This document shows, one piece after another, positions 53,886 to 64,000 of a DNA stretch of 64,000 bases (the stretch's first letter is position 1; each line of letters starts with the position of its first letter). The position numbers were made by a program, and so were the translations under genes. The notes beneath the pieces were generated by a model. It was not told where the DNA came from and made no database searches. It worked only from the letters and a program-made list of their open reading frames with translations. The stretch comes from Portulaca oleracea. Its lineage: Eukaryota > Streptophyta > Magnoliopsida > Caryophyllales > Portulacaceae. The stretch lies in assembly GCA_029582165.1 (NCBI GenBank), contig CM055874.1, positions 28,046,883-28,110,882 on the forward strand, read 5' to 3'.

Positions 53886-54520
53886 GGCATCAATCGGATG
53901 TCTCAAAATCCGTTCCCGTTCGAGGACGCTTTGCCACATTTCATTCTGCCATACGTCGTTGGATGGACAGATGTTGTGACCGATGGCAACCGGTTGAATC
54001 GTGGCGAGGCGATTACGGGGATGAGAAATTGTGGTCAACTGCTAGGTGGTCAATGGGCACTGAGTTGCAGGCGAGTGAAAATGCATATGTTAATGCGTTT
54101 TTTAAGAGCAAGGAGATGTTCCTTGAATCCTTCAGAAGGATACAAGGCCACTTGGAAGGGCCAGCTCTGTTTGAACATTGGATGTCGGCTCCAAATGATT
54201 TATTTCCAGCTGCGACAGTGACGAATATGATGTGGATCTTCTTGTCAACACCTCCTGGTCCACGATCGCAGACAGCTGAGCTATGCATATCAATATTACT
54301 CATACGAGGAGGGCCTAGACATACGGCACCTGCGAAAGTTCAGGGAATTATGCGATACAATAACCACTTCATGCTTATCCATTTAAGGGATGACTTCCCT
54401 CTACCGCCGATTCATATTGGATGGCAAGCAGCTAGAGACATATCTGTTCAAGGTTGGGATGAGCCTTTCCAGGCTCGTATTGATAGATGGCAGGCTATTA
54501 GGGCCGCTCAACGCCAATGA
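53886..54520 (+). pseudogene. OTU-like cysteine protease domain fused after the MULE transposase
   Basis: The + strand reads PHFILPYVVGWTDVVTDGN, the approach to the OTU catalytic motif DGNCGFR, but sequence breaks frame right after DGN and the catalytic Cys is missing. The other frame continues GDEKLWSTARWSMGTELQ, EHWMSAPNDLFPAATVTNMM and NHFMLIHLRDDFPLPPIHIGW, where the HF.. segment would supply the catalytic His. It follows the SWIM/AT-hook-like part of the transposase with an apparent intron at about 53795-53885. OTU domains remove ubiquitin. The call rests on motif pattern alone. Confidence 0.6.
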
Positions 54521-54715
54521 CGCTTGTAGTTGTACCCTTGTGTATATATGAATTGCTAGTTATATTTATATTGAATCTCATGCAGTTAATTGGAACATGA
54601 TCGTCAAACATAACACAAATTAACACAAATTTCCATCGAAATCAAGTCATTTATTAAACACAACTCAAAATCAGTTAATCAGTACAATAAAAACAACGAA
54701 ATTGAAAAACACAAG

Positions 54716-56770
54716 CTACTCCTCCTGCTCATCATCTTCCGGCTCGGGGACCTCGATATGCATCTGACGGCACCAACACCCGTGCAAGTCGACCATCTCA
54801 TCATACCACCCATGATTAATTGTTGCTGTCTCATCGTTCGCTTGGAACTGATGCCTCCCTCGGTGCACTAATGAGGCCCAGGCATAGGCCCACTTTTATA
54901 AAAATAAAACACAAAATAATGCGGTCAGACCAATCATGATATCCACCATCCATAAACAAATCAGTTAAACAAAATATTAAATTACGATGAGGGTTGAAGG
55001 GTACCTGTTCGTGTGTCGGAAGGTCATCGACTGTCGATTGGCTGGCAGAGGTGTTGTTACTCAAAAATTTGTGTGAATGTGCCGCAAACCAATCGTTGTA
55101 AGCGACATCCGCTTCCCACGACACTTGTTTCGTGCGAGGCACATCACTCACTGACATTTTGTTGTATATCGGAAACCCCGCCCAGTCAGCGCTGACGTTA
55201 GCATCCACAAATTCCACTTTGTAGGGGCCCTTCGCCGGTCATTCAACGCTCTTCGGTACTGACAATCTGCATGGGATATGTTGTAGGTGCCCTAACTGAC
55301 GGACGACGCGATCGGGCATGTACAGCTCAATGATGTCGTATGCACGAATGCCGCCATTATCAGACAACGCCTGGCATGACTTGTACGGCAGACCGTCACG
55401 GCCCAACTCACACGATCCGGCGTCAACGCTTCCAAGGAGGCCCTCAACTGTCGTAGGCGCTGTACCGAACTCGGCTGGGGGATGGGGGACCACCTGATCG
55501 CGTGTGGCCCATTAACCGGCTGCTCCGCGTGTGCCCTAAAATTAGGAAAGTTCTCATAGATCCAGACCTGCAAAAGGGTCAAACACCCGACCATCTTGGC
55601 TGTCCCGGCCCTGCTCGCCATCCCTAACTGGCGGTAAAGGAACGCCAAGGTCACCGTACCCCAAGCAATGCGATCAACGAGAAGGTCAGTGCCAGGCCAC
55701 GGATGCGGCCTAATTCTATCCCTCGATTTGTCCACGAGGATAGTGTTTCCCAACATGCTCAACAACCACGCCCGTATCCTATGGGGAATGGGAAAACTGG
55801 TCGATAAACTAATCGATCTCAAATGGGAGTCAGCTATGCCACCCTTATCATAAATGCCATCGACCTTCAGCTCCGACATTCCTTTTTCAAAAATCACGGG
55901 CACGTACTGGTTAACCACTTCCCGAGGAAGTCCTTCAGGCATCAGGCCATCAACTGCAATACCCAATATATGTTGCACATCATGCAACATGATCGTCATT
56001 TCACCGAAGGGAAGGTGAAATGTGTTTGTGTCGGGTTGCCACCTCTCAACGAATGTCGAGATCAACGTCATGTCGATGTGGTCGTACATCAACTCCATCA
56101 TATTGGTTATTTGGATCCTTCCCAGTGCAGCCTGGCATGCGGGATCCATCCCGAACTGTGCTGACCTCAATTCCCTCAACGCATTCTTCTTCGTCACACA
56201 GTCAAGAACAACACGGGGCGAACGCTCGCGACCCTCTCATATTACCCGAGCAATGTGACCTCCAAAGCTCAGTATAACTGAGGGAATTGCAGGGCCCCCG
56301 GGCACGTTACCATCAATCTTCCAGGAGTTGTCGCCGCTTCGCCTCCTCTTCTGATATCTGCTACTGGACCCAACTTCACGAATTGGGGCAAACTTCCCCG
56401 CTGCATCCTTCATCGGCATGAAACCTGTTGGCCTTGAAACTGGCCCACCAGTTAAGAATGATGCGATGGAGGTCGGGATAATCTGCGTCTCGGGCTCCCC
56501 TGTCTCATCGTCCCCCGACCCCGATGTTTCAGTGCCGGTTGTCTCATCCATGGCTTGGTTGAGATGGTCAACGAAATCTCGCGTAGTCTGACTCCCCGTG
56601 TCCTCGGGCTGGCCGCCCGCTGCATCACCTGCATCTGTACCACGACCGGTAAAGGCGAGTTGACACAAATACATCAAGGCGTCTGGGGTCCCCGACTCAC
56701 CCCCCTCCAACCACTCACAAGTCGATTCGCCCGGCTCAGAAACCCTCCACTCTTGCCCTTCCCTACCATT
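54716..56770 (-). pseudogene. Plant mobile domain (PMD, MAIN/MAIL-like) gene carried by the MULE
   Basis: The minus strand encodes a variable N-terminus (56710-56237, Gly/Ser/Thr-rich) and, after a stop near 56237, the PMD core (56197-55490): MYDHIDMTLISTFVERWQPD, NTFHLPFGEMTIMLHDVQHI, LGIAVDGLMPEG, TVTLAFLYRQLGMAS, LTLLQVWIYENFPNF. After a frameshift near 55490 it continues IELYMPDRVVRQLGHLQHIP and WFAAHSHKF. A 112 bp intron (54893-55004, donor CAG/GTACCC) precedes a last exon ending EVPEPEDDEQEE and TAG at 54716. PMD proteins act in silencing and meristem maintenance, and PMD genes are known to travel in MULEs and gypsy elements. Confidence 0.8.
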
Positions 56771-56888
56771 TTAGATCACCTGCAAAATGAAGACATACAT
56801 AACATATTAATCATTTTAGCCGCAAGAATATGCGCAAATGGGTTAACGTGTGTTGGTAAATTAAGTCACGTCACGAGGCAAGAGTATC

Positions 56889-57515
56889 CTGTTATTGTCC
56901 AAAGAGAGTGTGTTGTTTAACTGTTAATCTATGGCTGAAAAAGACTTTCATCAGCTGTACCGACTTCTCTTTTATTTGTTTGGTTCCCAAAAAGTAGCCC
57001 ACTGTCAGCAGTGAAATTGCGCGAGGTCTACAATGCTCTGGGAGTTAGAAGCGTCTCAGATTCGATACAACACAGTGTTTCTATTGTGCAGCCTGGTGGG
57101 CAACAAGACAAGGCAGATCTGAAAGAAAAGCTAGTAGTCAAGGGTCTAATACAAATCGTGTTGGGCTTTCTTGCATGTAAGATTCACATCATCGGTCAAT
57201 GCTTTGATGGACCTATGAATCTTACATGCAAGAAAGTCCAACACGATTTGTACTAGACCCTTCACTACTAGTTTCTCTTTCATATCCGCCTTGTCTTATT
57301 GCCCACCATGCTGCACAATAGAAACATTGCATTGTACTGAATCTGAGACACTTCTAACTCCCAAAGCACTGCAGACCTCGCGCATCTTCACTGCTGACAG
57401 TGAAGATGCGCGAGGGAACCAAACAAATAAACGAGAGTCGATGCGGGGCATTGGTTTACCTTCTCAGCTATACATTATCAGGTTACAACACACACTCTCT
57501 TTGGACACTAACAGG
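56889..57515. repeat. 627 bp palindrome (about 300 bp arms, about 30 bp loop)
   Basis: Left arm about 56889-57188, right arm about 57219-57515, inverted complements with roughly 85-90% identity by eye, best near the centre (CTTGCATGTAAGATTC against its complement). The loop is ATCATCGGTCAATGCTTTGA and a few bases more. Indels occur in the outer arms. It lies upstream of the antisense PMD gene and inside the MULE. A transcript would fold into a long hairpin. No coding function is evident; the frames in it are by-products. Confidence 0.9.
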
Positions 57516-57555
57516 ACCCAAAACTCAACCTCTTTTTTTGACGCATACAACTAAC

Positions 57556-58330
57556 ATACTAGAACTATACATTAACATAATTATTATCTAAGCTACCATC
57601 ACAAATAACCTATTCACTTACATATCAACTGGTTGTTGAGTACCTAAGTTTTTAAATGGATGTGACATAACTATTATGTCATCATTTGGAGTTATGAGTA
57701 AATAAGTTAACAATTAAGTTGGATTATGAATAAATTACCCATACTAACTTTATACGCCAACTCACTTACTAATAACAACCAAAACCATCCAAACTCAACA
57801 TCCTTTTAACACAACTACATATAAACTATTCGGAATATACCCTAACCCCTAAACTTAACCCTACATTACAATTACAATTTTTTCTAACACAATTAATCAC
57901 TAATTTTAACACATGCTTAATCACTAAATATTAACGCATCAAATACTAACAATGAATCACTAATCACTAATAATTGTCATATTAACACATTCTTAACATT
58001 AATATTAATATTAATCTAATTTTCATAACACAATATTAATAATAATAATACAATTAATCACTAATAATTATCATATTAACACATGATTAACAATAATATT
58101 AATAATAACAATATTAATAATTATAATATTTAATAATAACAGTAATAATATTAATAAAAATAATATTTAATTTTTATTTATTATTTAACAATAATAATAT
58201 TAATAACAATAATAATATTATTAACAATAATAGTATTAATAACAATAATAATATTAATAAATATAACAATAATAATATTAATAACAATATTAATATTAAC
58301 AAAAATAATATTTTTACAAAAAACGAAAAA
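57556..58330. other. AT-rich spacer inside the MULE
   Basis: Mostly AATAATATTAATAACAATAAT-like simple sequence, mirroring the ATTATTATT-rich spacer at 51250-51810 on the other side. No gene. The leucine/isoleucine-rich open frames here come from simple sequence. Confidence 0.8.
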
Positions 58331-58760
58331 AAATAAACAACATTCCGGGACGCATCACGCATAACGCGCATACGACAAGCGCGTGCGCACGAGAAGGCCG
58401 GCCGGCGTCGACCCATTTTTTAATATTTTTTCTTTTTTTCGTCAAATGTAAAAACTATAAAACATAAAACCACAAATTCAAAACATAACAATAAACATAT
58501 TAATAACAATATTAATATTAATAAAAATAATATTTTTACAAAAAACGGAAAAAAAATTAACCAAAATTTCGGGACAAGAAGCTCGCCAAGCCGCATTTGC
58601 GGATCCCGCATGGCGCGCGTGCCGGGATCTATGTTCATCACCGGGCGGCTTGTCGTATGCGCTGGCAACTGTCCCACTTTTAATTTTTTTGTTTTTTCGT
58701 CAAATATCAAAACTATAAAACATAAAACCACAAATTCAAAACATAAATTCGAAACATACC
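58306..58760. repeat. Two diverged direct repeats with GC-rich cores near the right TIR
   Basis: Shared frames AATAATATTTTTACAAAAAACG (start) and CGTCAAATxTxAAAACTATAA, ACATAAAACCACAAATTCAA (end) occur at 58306-58490 and 58525-58745. Each encloses a different GC-rich core of about 65-100 bp full of CGCG and GCGC, unlike the surrounding AT-rich DNA. Confidence 0.75.
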
Positions 58761-58947
58761 TCAAATTCGTCGATTCAATCCCGGTATGAGGGTGGTTTGT
58801 GGTGGTCGTTGGTTGAGAGCGTTTTCTAGAGAGATAAAGTAGAGAGAGAGTGAAGAGTGAAGTTATGAGGTTCAAGGGCGTGGGTTGGAAATATTATGCG
58901 AAAGGTGGGCGACAATAATAAAATGGAGGGCGAGGAAAAACAAACGG

Positions 58948-60635
58948 GAAAAAAAACATGTCACGTCAGCCTTGGTGGTCCCTACATATTTTACAATTTG
59001 GGACCTCATTGTTCTCCGAGTTCTTTATGGTCAATTTACTTCTTGGGCCTTCCTTTAGAGCAAATAACCCTTTTTTTTTTTGTTATTGACTTGAAGGGAT
59101 GACCCATTAAGTAAATCGATTATAAAATATCATTCAACAAGACTTCATTGTTTTAGTTTGTAAAAAAAAAATGAGGGTATCCAATGGGCTGACATGGTAG
59201 GATAACTGGCAACCCAAAACAAAAATTAGAAAAGTAAAAAAGCCTTTTATTCTTTGTCACGTCTGCTGAGTCCCCCTTATTTTTCACAAATTTGAATCTC
59301 AAAGTCTTGTTGGGTATTTTATGGTTCATTTGCTTATTAAAGCCCAATTATCATAGTTCTAAAATTATATTTTAGCTTTACAAAACCAAAATCTATATAT
59401 ATTAATCAAAGTGACTTGTTAAACTTGTTATTTATTAAGTTATGAATTTTTACAAAATTTAATATTTTTAGGGTGATTTTACCATAATTGAATTTTTATA
59501 TTATTATAGTTTAAAAATCTAACTGTTAATTTTATATTAACAATTGAAATCATTTGTTTATTAATTAAAATAATTTGTTACAATAGTTAATCGTTTTTAT
59601 ACTATCATAGTGTAGACGTTACAAGCTTCCCCTATTTATACTAGAATAAAACCTATTCCTTCTAGGACTACTAAGATTGGCGCCTAAGCAGCCTAAAGGA
59701 TGAATCCTTCTAGGATTCCCTTTGGCTTTCCTAATCCTGATAGGATTAGACAAAACTGGCGTCCAATACAGAGGTTGAATCCTATTAGGATTTTCCTCTA
59801 CTAGACTATTTTAGACTCCTCTAACTTGACGTCTAAGCTAGATATTACTTGGCATTATGTCTTCTAACAAACTTAGCTACTAATAAGGAAAATATAAATA
59901 CTACTATAACAAACTTAGCTACTAATAAAGAAAACACAAATATTACTAAAACTTCTCTTCTAGGACGTCTCCTTGCATGTGACTTGAATCCTCCCTTTAG
60001 TTTGCTTGGATTTGGACATCATCTTGAGTTATAGAACTCAATATATGGGTTGGAATGATCTCCATTATTCTCCATGAACCTTGGGTCTCCAAATGTGAGA
60101 CCAAGACAAGGCGAATTTCCATCAGCAAGCTCTGGCGCCGACGGTTCCTTGGCGGCAAGTAAAAGGGGGCAGCAAGGCAGGTTCAACGAAGGAGAGGGAG
60201 AGCCAAGTAAGGGAGCATAGAAAGTTTGAATATGTGACTTTGGAATGGAAAGTATGAGTATAATAGAAACTCTCTAAATAAAAGAAAAGGGCCTAACTCT
60301 TCAAGAGCATTGGGCTGTCATAGAAAAATAAATCAGGCCCAATTACCTATTAAGCCCTCCACTTGTCTCTTCTGTTGTAATTATTTTTTTCTCTTAACCC
60401 GACACTATTAATTTGACAACCCGGATAAACCTTTATGAGATTAAACTATGAGAAACCTCAATAATAAAATTTTCATGAGTACTCACGTTTCCAATAACAA
60501 TAAACCCGAGTAAACCCGAATGAGAAATTGCCAGACAAAAAGGCTTGAATATTATGGTTTACTAAGGAAGATTGGGAATACTAATTTAGAAGTATCTACC
60601 GAATTTACTATACTGGAGAATTGATGGTTAGGGTC
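58948..60635. other. Repeat-derived sequence without recognised genes
   Basis: 58965-59075 is the inverted partner of 50696-50797, and a diverged direct copy follows near 59255-59345. 59690-59800 has several TCCTATTAGGAT-like short palindromes. AACAAACTTAGCTACTAATA occurs twice, 42 bp apart (59866 and 59908). 60120-60200 is a short GC-rich patch with GGCGCCGACGG. No ORF is supported. Confidence 0.5.
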
Positions 60636-60638
60636 TAA

Positions 60639-60887
60639 TTAGTGTTGGGTTATTACAGAATCAAAGGCGCTTTGCACATCAACTTGGAATTCCTTCATCT
60701 CATCCTTAGAAGCGAATTCCTCCATGTCTTCGGCCTTGCCCATCAAGGCCTCGACTTCCTTCACTAGGTGGGACACAATGTCCTCCACCTCGGCCACTCT
60801 TTCATCAAGAGTGACAAGTTCCGGGATCTCCATGCTCTCCTCATTCCCCTTGCCCTTCTTGGAGCTTTGCTCGACCATACTTGACAT
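60639..60887 (-). pseudogene. gag-like N-terminal coding fragment
   Basis: An ATG at 60887 opens 82 residues: MSSMVEQSSKKGKGNEE then a predicted coiled coil (VTLDERVAEVEDIVSHLVKE) and an acidic stretch. Position just after the PBS and coiled-coil character fit the start of a gag gene, as in the gag starts at 1600 and 25612. No conserved capsid motif is reached before it stops. Confidence 0.5.
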
Positions 60888-60935
60888 GACTTCTCCCGCA
60901 CACGAATTTCACAAAACCGAGGCTCTGATACCAAA

Positions 60936-61442
60936 TATCACGAGGTGACTTTAATTCGTACAACACCCGTACGACGCTAGCAAACTTTAATCGGATTTTA
61001 AATTAGAAGTTTGCTAGTAAGTCTTTCACAAGCTTAACTTAGACTATGAGAGACTAGCTAAGAAAGCTTTGAAGATAAAGAATAGAGACAAGAGTGTATT
61101 TGGGAGAATGCTTTGAGTATTACTTTCAATTGTTGGATGATTATAAATGAGACCCAAAGGGTGTATTTATACACTTCCACCTCCTCAATGGACGGTGGAG
61201 ATTGATTTGATGTAACGGTCCATATTTTGTCTTTAGATCCTTCTATATAAATATCTATATAAGTGTAGAGTACTCTAAAATATTATATGACATTCATGAG
61301 TAGTCTAGAGAACTCTAGAAAATTTTACGGAATTCTAAAATAATCTAGAAAATTCTAGAGACCTCATGAAAGATACGGAATATTTAAGATGTTTCTAGAA
61401 TATTCCGGGGTACTCCAGATGGTTCCGGAAAATTCCGTGACA
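60936..61442 (-). repeat. LTR of the truncated minus-strand element
   Basis: Contains repeated CTAGAGAACTCTAGAAAATT-like short palindromic units (61270-61440), a TATTTATACAC box complement near 61165-61175, and ends as described for the element. Confidence 0.72.
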
Positions 61443-61734
61443 TAAAGCAAAGAATTATTTGTCAATGTCTCCATTAATTGTCATTTCATAATATTCACTC
61501 AAACCTTAAAAATGACAATTATTTAGAAATATAGGGAGTATTAACTTGCTAATATGCATGTTAATATTTAGTGATTAGTTAATGGTAACACAAATATATA
61601 TGGAGAAACAAACTAAAAATAAATAAAAAATTATAATGTTCAAAAAACACTAAAATTGGAATTCAAGGAAAAAAATTGTTATAAACAACTAATTCTACCT
61701 AATACTGTTCAGAAAAAAATATCTAATATCATTA

Positions 61735-61965
61735 CCTCCGTTTTTATTTAAGTGTCATCTAGGTAATTGTGTCAAAAAAATTGGCTACTAATATCTTAAT
61801 TTATATAATGATTCATCAATGAAAATTGATATCATTAGATTCGTAATAAAAAGAACTATTGAAAAATATAATATCATACTTTTTTTATAAAATTATTATA
61901 TGAGAAATTGTTAATTAAAAATGGATTTAAAAAACATAAATAACAGATAAAAAAAACGAAGGAAG
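61735..61965. mobile_element. Stowaway-like MITE
   Basis: Left end CCTCCGTTTTTATTTAAGTG preceded by TA, right end the complement of CTTCCTTCGTTTTTTTTATC followed by TA. 231 bp, AT-rich. The CTCCGTT-type end with TA target duplication fits Stowaway (Tc1/mariner), though the inverted ends are imperfect. Confidence 0.68.
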
Positions 61966-62037
61966 TAATAGTTAAGAAAAATAGTTAAATAAACATAAAA
62001 AATCAAATAGATAACGACTAAAAATAACCAACAATTA

Positions 62038-62416
62038 TGGTGTGATTGGTTGTTTCTTAGGAAAATATTTCCTGGGAAAGTTTTTAGTGGGAAAATTTTT
62101 TATGGGAAAGTTATTTTAGAGTATATAGTTTACATTTGAAATCATAGGAAAGTTTGTAGAAAAATTTATTTAAAATGTCTAAATTACCCTCATTTATTTA
62201 TTTATGAAATAGTTTTTAGGGGTATTTTGGGGAGTTTGATTGAAATACTTTCGCTTTCCCATGGGAAAAAAACTTGCCCAACCCCTCGCATGAATAACAT
62301 TTTCTCATCTAACATGAAAAAACATTGAGACCTACCATAAAATTAAATTTTTATATTCTTATTTTTTGGTGAACTTGAAAAAATTTGCTAGAAAAGTCTC
62401 AAAACCAAACACTCCA
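62038..62416. mobile_element. Tourist-like MITE (PIF/Harbinger type)
   Basis: Ends TGGTGTGATTGGTT and the complement of TGGAGTGTTTGGTT, flanked by TTA (62035-62037 and 62417-62419). 379 bp, AT-rich, no ORF. A three-base TTA duplication with such ends is typical of Tourist elements. Confidence 0.75.
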
Positions 62417-62960
62417 TTAATTATCAAACAAGACCCATTAGAGCACTTGCATCCATGGTATAAAATACCATTAAATGCATTTGTCCATGAGATGGTACAA
62501 AAAAAAAGGAATCACACTCATGGTAAATTTTGGCCATGAGATGGTAGAAATGGTTGTGTGCCATCTCGTGGTGGAGGTTTGCATTGGTCCGTGTGCTAGC
62601 TTGTTGTAGAAATCTGATTTTTTTAATTTTTTTTCGCTTTTTCAGCATCAAAACGACGCGTTTTGGCTGAAGGAGCTTCAATACGACGCCGTTTTTGATG
62701 GTCTTCAGTCAAAAAAAAGGGGACAAGCTGACAATGCACAGGGCGTGTCAGCCAATGTTCGTGCGACACGTGGCAATTCAGTACACATAATTTATTTTGT
62801 AGCAATTATTTGTAAGTCCAATAATTATGTAATAAAATTATTTTTTTTTAAAAAAAAAATACCAAAGTTCCTAACTTTTTCTCCTCTATAAATAGAGTAC
62901 CATTTTGCCTACATTTGAGCAAGAAAAAAATTCTGATTTCTCTCTTAAAAAAAAAACGTC

Positions 62961-63009
62961 TTATTATTATTATTATTATTATTAGTACTACTAATATTAT
63001 TATTTTAAA

Positions 63010-63072
<63 letters not shown>

Positions 63073-63125
63073 TACTACTACTACTACTATTGTTGTTGTT
63101 GTTATTATTATTATTATTATTATTA
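62961..63125. repeat. (ATT)n microsatellite in the leader
   Basis: Long ATT/ACT/GTT trinucleotide runs over 165 bases just upstream of the start codon at 63145. The isoleucine/threonine/valine-rich open frames on both strands are by-products. Confidence 0.95.
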
Positions 63126-63144
63126 CTTCTACTTTGCTAAAAAA

Positions 63145-64000
63145 ATGGCTGATCCTAATAATCCTAATCAAAATAATTTTAACTTCGATCCTAGTTTGTT
63201 AAATAATCCAGCTTTTCAGTTTTTAATGCAACAAATGATGAATAATAACAATAATAATGTTCAACCAAATTCGAACATTTTCAATCCCATTCCAAATGTT
63301 CCACAACCTAGGCCGAACATTTTGAATTCCGTTCCAAATGTTCCACCTCCAAATCCTCAAAATATAAGCGAAAATTATCCCTACCACATCTCACAACAAG
63401 ACCCGTATCCTACTTTTTCAACTCAAACCAATCCTTCTATGGGGGGACAAGGTAGCTATAGTCAAGTTAGATCTGAAGAAGGAGACAATACAATAGATGA
63501 AGATACTGGGACAAATTTCACCGGTTGAAGTTGAGCGTTAATAACCCCAGCAGTCCTGAGGTCAAGGAAAAGGGTGGTGCTACTAAGCGAAGGCCACCAC
63601 TGTAAATGCGTGATGTCGAGAAGAGAAGAGGAGGCCATTATTGCTTGCTACATGGAGCATGCTACGGATGCTACCATTGGCACCAACCAAAAGCTAGCTG
63701 AACTGTGGAGGAAAATCTTTGCTTCATACGAAGCAGCTCGTGAGTCTCGACCACACGAGCTCCCTGAAAGATCAATAAGCTCCATTAGGAATCGTTTTAA
63801 AAGAATGGCCGTTGACGTTTTGGCATGGGTTGGGTATATTGAAAATGCCGCGAGGACAAAAAGGAGTGGAGAAATAAATGACAATGTTAGGATCCAGGCC
63901 CATATGGATTGGAGGCGTGATTATGGGACGGACTTTATCTACGAGAAAGCATTTGAGATGCTGAGTAAATATCCAAAGTGGGCACCTAGAATTAGGAGGT
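63145..64000 (+). pseudogene. PIF/Harbinger ORF1, Myb/SANT-like DNA-binding protein (partial)
   Basis: The ATG at 63145 starts MADPNNPNQNNFNFDPSLLN, an Asn/Pro-rich N-terminus of 127 residues ending in a TGA at 63526. Downstream, in the same frame, the trihelix-like domain reads EEEAIIACYMEHATDATIG, ELWRKIFASYEAAR, ERSISSIRNRFKRMAVDV, SGEINDNVRIQ and YPKWAPR. This matches the Myb-like ORF1 of PIF/Harbinger elements and related plant proteins. Between them (63529-63615) stops and a probable frameshift break the gene. The partner protein helps the transposase bind DNA. The 3' end is outside the window. Confidence 0.72.

Larger units (their letters stand above)
50919..58947. mobile_element. 8 kb Mutator-like element with transposase, OTU-like tail, PMD gene and palindrome
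   Basis: The ends GGGTATTGCTACGCCGCC and the complement of CCGTTTGTTTTTCCTCGCC lead into inverted repeats of about 140 bp that share ACTATTGTCACCCACC/TTATTGTCGCCCACC and a TATCTCTCTA block, about 70% identical by eye. A 9 bp GAAAAAAAA lies at 50910-50918 and 58948-58956; it is perfect but low in complexity. Inside are a decayed MULE transposase (+), an antisense PMD gene (-), a hairpin near the left TIR (51136-51262), a 627 bp palindrome (56889-57515) and GC-rich repeats near the right end. Both genes have frameshifts and stops. Confidence 0.82.
60639..61442 (-). mobile_element. 5' end of a truncated LTR retrotransposon, minus strand
   Basis: An LTR of 507 bp (60936-61442), minus-strand start TGTCACGGAATTTTCC and end CGTGATA. 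The complement of TGGTATCAGAGCC (60921-60933) is an initiator tRNA-Met PBS two bases away. A leader and a short gag-like start follow. The rest of the element is not recognisable to the left of 60639, and no second LTR was found in the window. Confidence 0.72.
62441..64000 (+). mobile_element. PIF/Harbinger-like element, running off the right edge
   Basis: GAGCACTTGCATCCATGG begins right after TTA (62438-62440), resembling the left end and target site of PIF/Harbinger elements. A TATA box (CTATAAATAGAG, 62886-62897) precedes a leader with a long ATT microsatellite and the Myb/SANT-like ORF at 63145. The transposase gene and right end lie outside the window. Confidence 0.65.

Noticed and set aside
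58174..58875. Leucine-rich membrane-protein-like ORFs on the minus strand
   Set aside because: They arise from TTATTATTG-type simple sequence in the MULE spacer.
62848..63202. Isoleucine- and valine-rich ORFs on both strands
   Set aside because: They are direct translations of the (ATT)n microsatellite and carry no independent signal.

Overview
This 64 kb window is nuclear DNA of a flowering plant, most likely a eudicot. The signs are spliced genes of plant-specific families (an IQD calmodulin-binding protein, an ACR2/CDC25-type rhodanese), a Cassandra 5S-bearing LTR, plant L1-type LINEs with a DUF4283-like ORF1, and very AT-rich spacers. No prokaryotic or organellar features are visible. 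The species cannot be named from the sequence alone.

Only about 3.5 kb carries ordinary host genes: an IQD gene in five coding exons (45207-47371, + strand) and a single-exon arsenate reductase/CDC25-like phosphatase (48253-48654, - strand), arranged tail to tail. Nearly everything else is mobile DNA, and much of it is nested.

Layout: (1) 1-8060, an Athila-like gag-pro remnant split by a degenerate chromovirus-type Ty3/gypsy element (215-6745, perfect TSD TGAAC). (2) 8108-10800, a small inverted-repeat MITE, unidentified sequence, and a solo Cassandra LTR (9689-9980, TSD GAACT). (3) 10801-16629, a gag-only LTR element with a tRNA-Asp-type PBS. (4) 16630-20003, Athila-like gag remains, a minus-strand solo LTR, and a copia gag scrap. 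(5) About 20483-29330, a minus-strand LINE split by a second gag-only LTR element (22885-26985), followed head to head by a 5'-truncated plus-strand LINE (to about 31083). (6) 31783-39289, a minus-strand Athila/Tat-type element with gag and protease but no visible RT or integrase; one LTR holds a 351 bp MULE-type MITE. (7) 40003-44630, a small hAT transposon (TSD ATGGGGAC) that received a MULE, a CACTA element with its own MITE, a SINE-like sequence and another MITE. (8) The two host genes. (9) 50919-58947, an 8 kb Mutator-like element with a decayed FAR1-like/MULE transposase, an OTU-like tail, an antisense plant mobile domain (PMD) gene and a 627 bp palindrome. (10) LTR, Stowaway-like and Tourist-like pieces, and a PIF/Harbinger element running off the right edge.

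Three themes stand out. Several LTR elements kept gag but have no polymerase genes and presumably relied on autonomous relatives. LTRs of apparently unrelated families carry arrays of short GC-rich palindromes in their upstream halves. Premature stops in the old coding regions are mostly single C-to-T (or G-to-A) changes, as expected from long cytosine methylation. No element here looks capable of moving autonomously.
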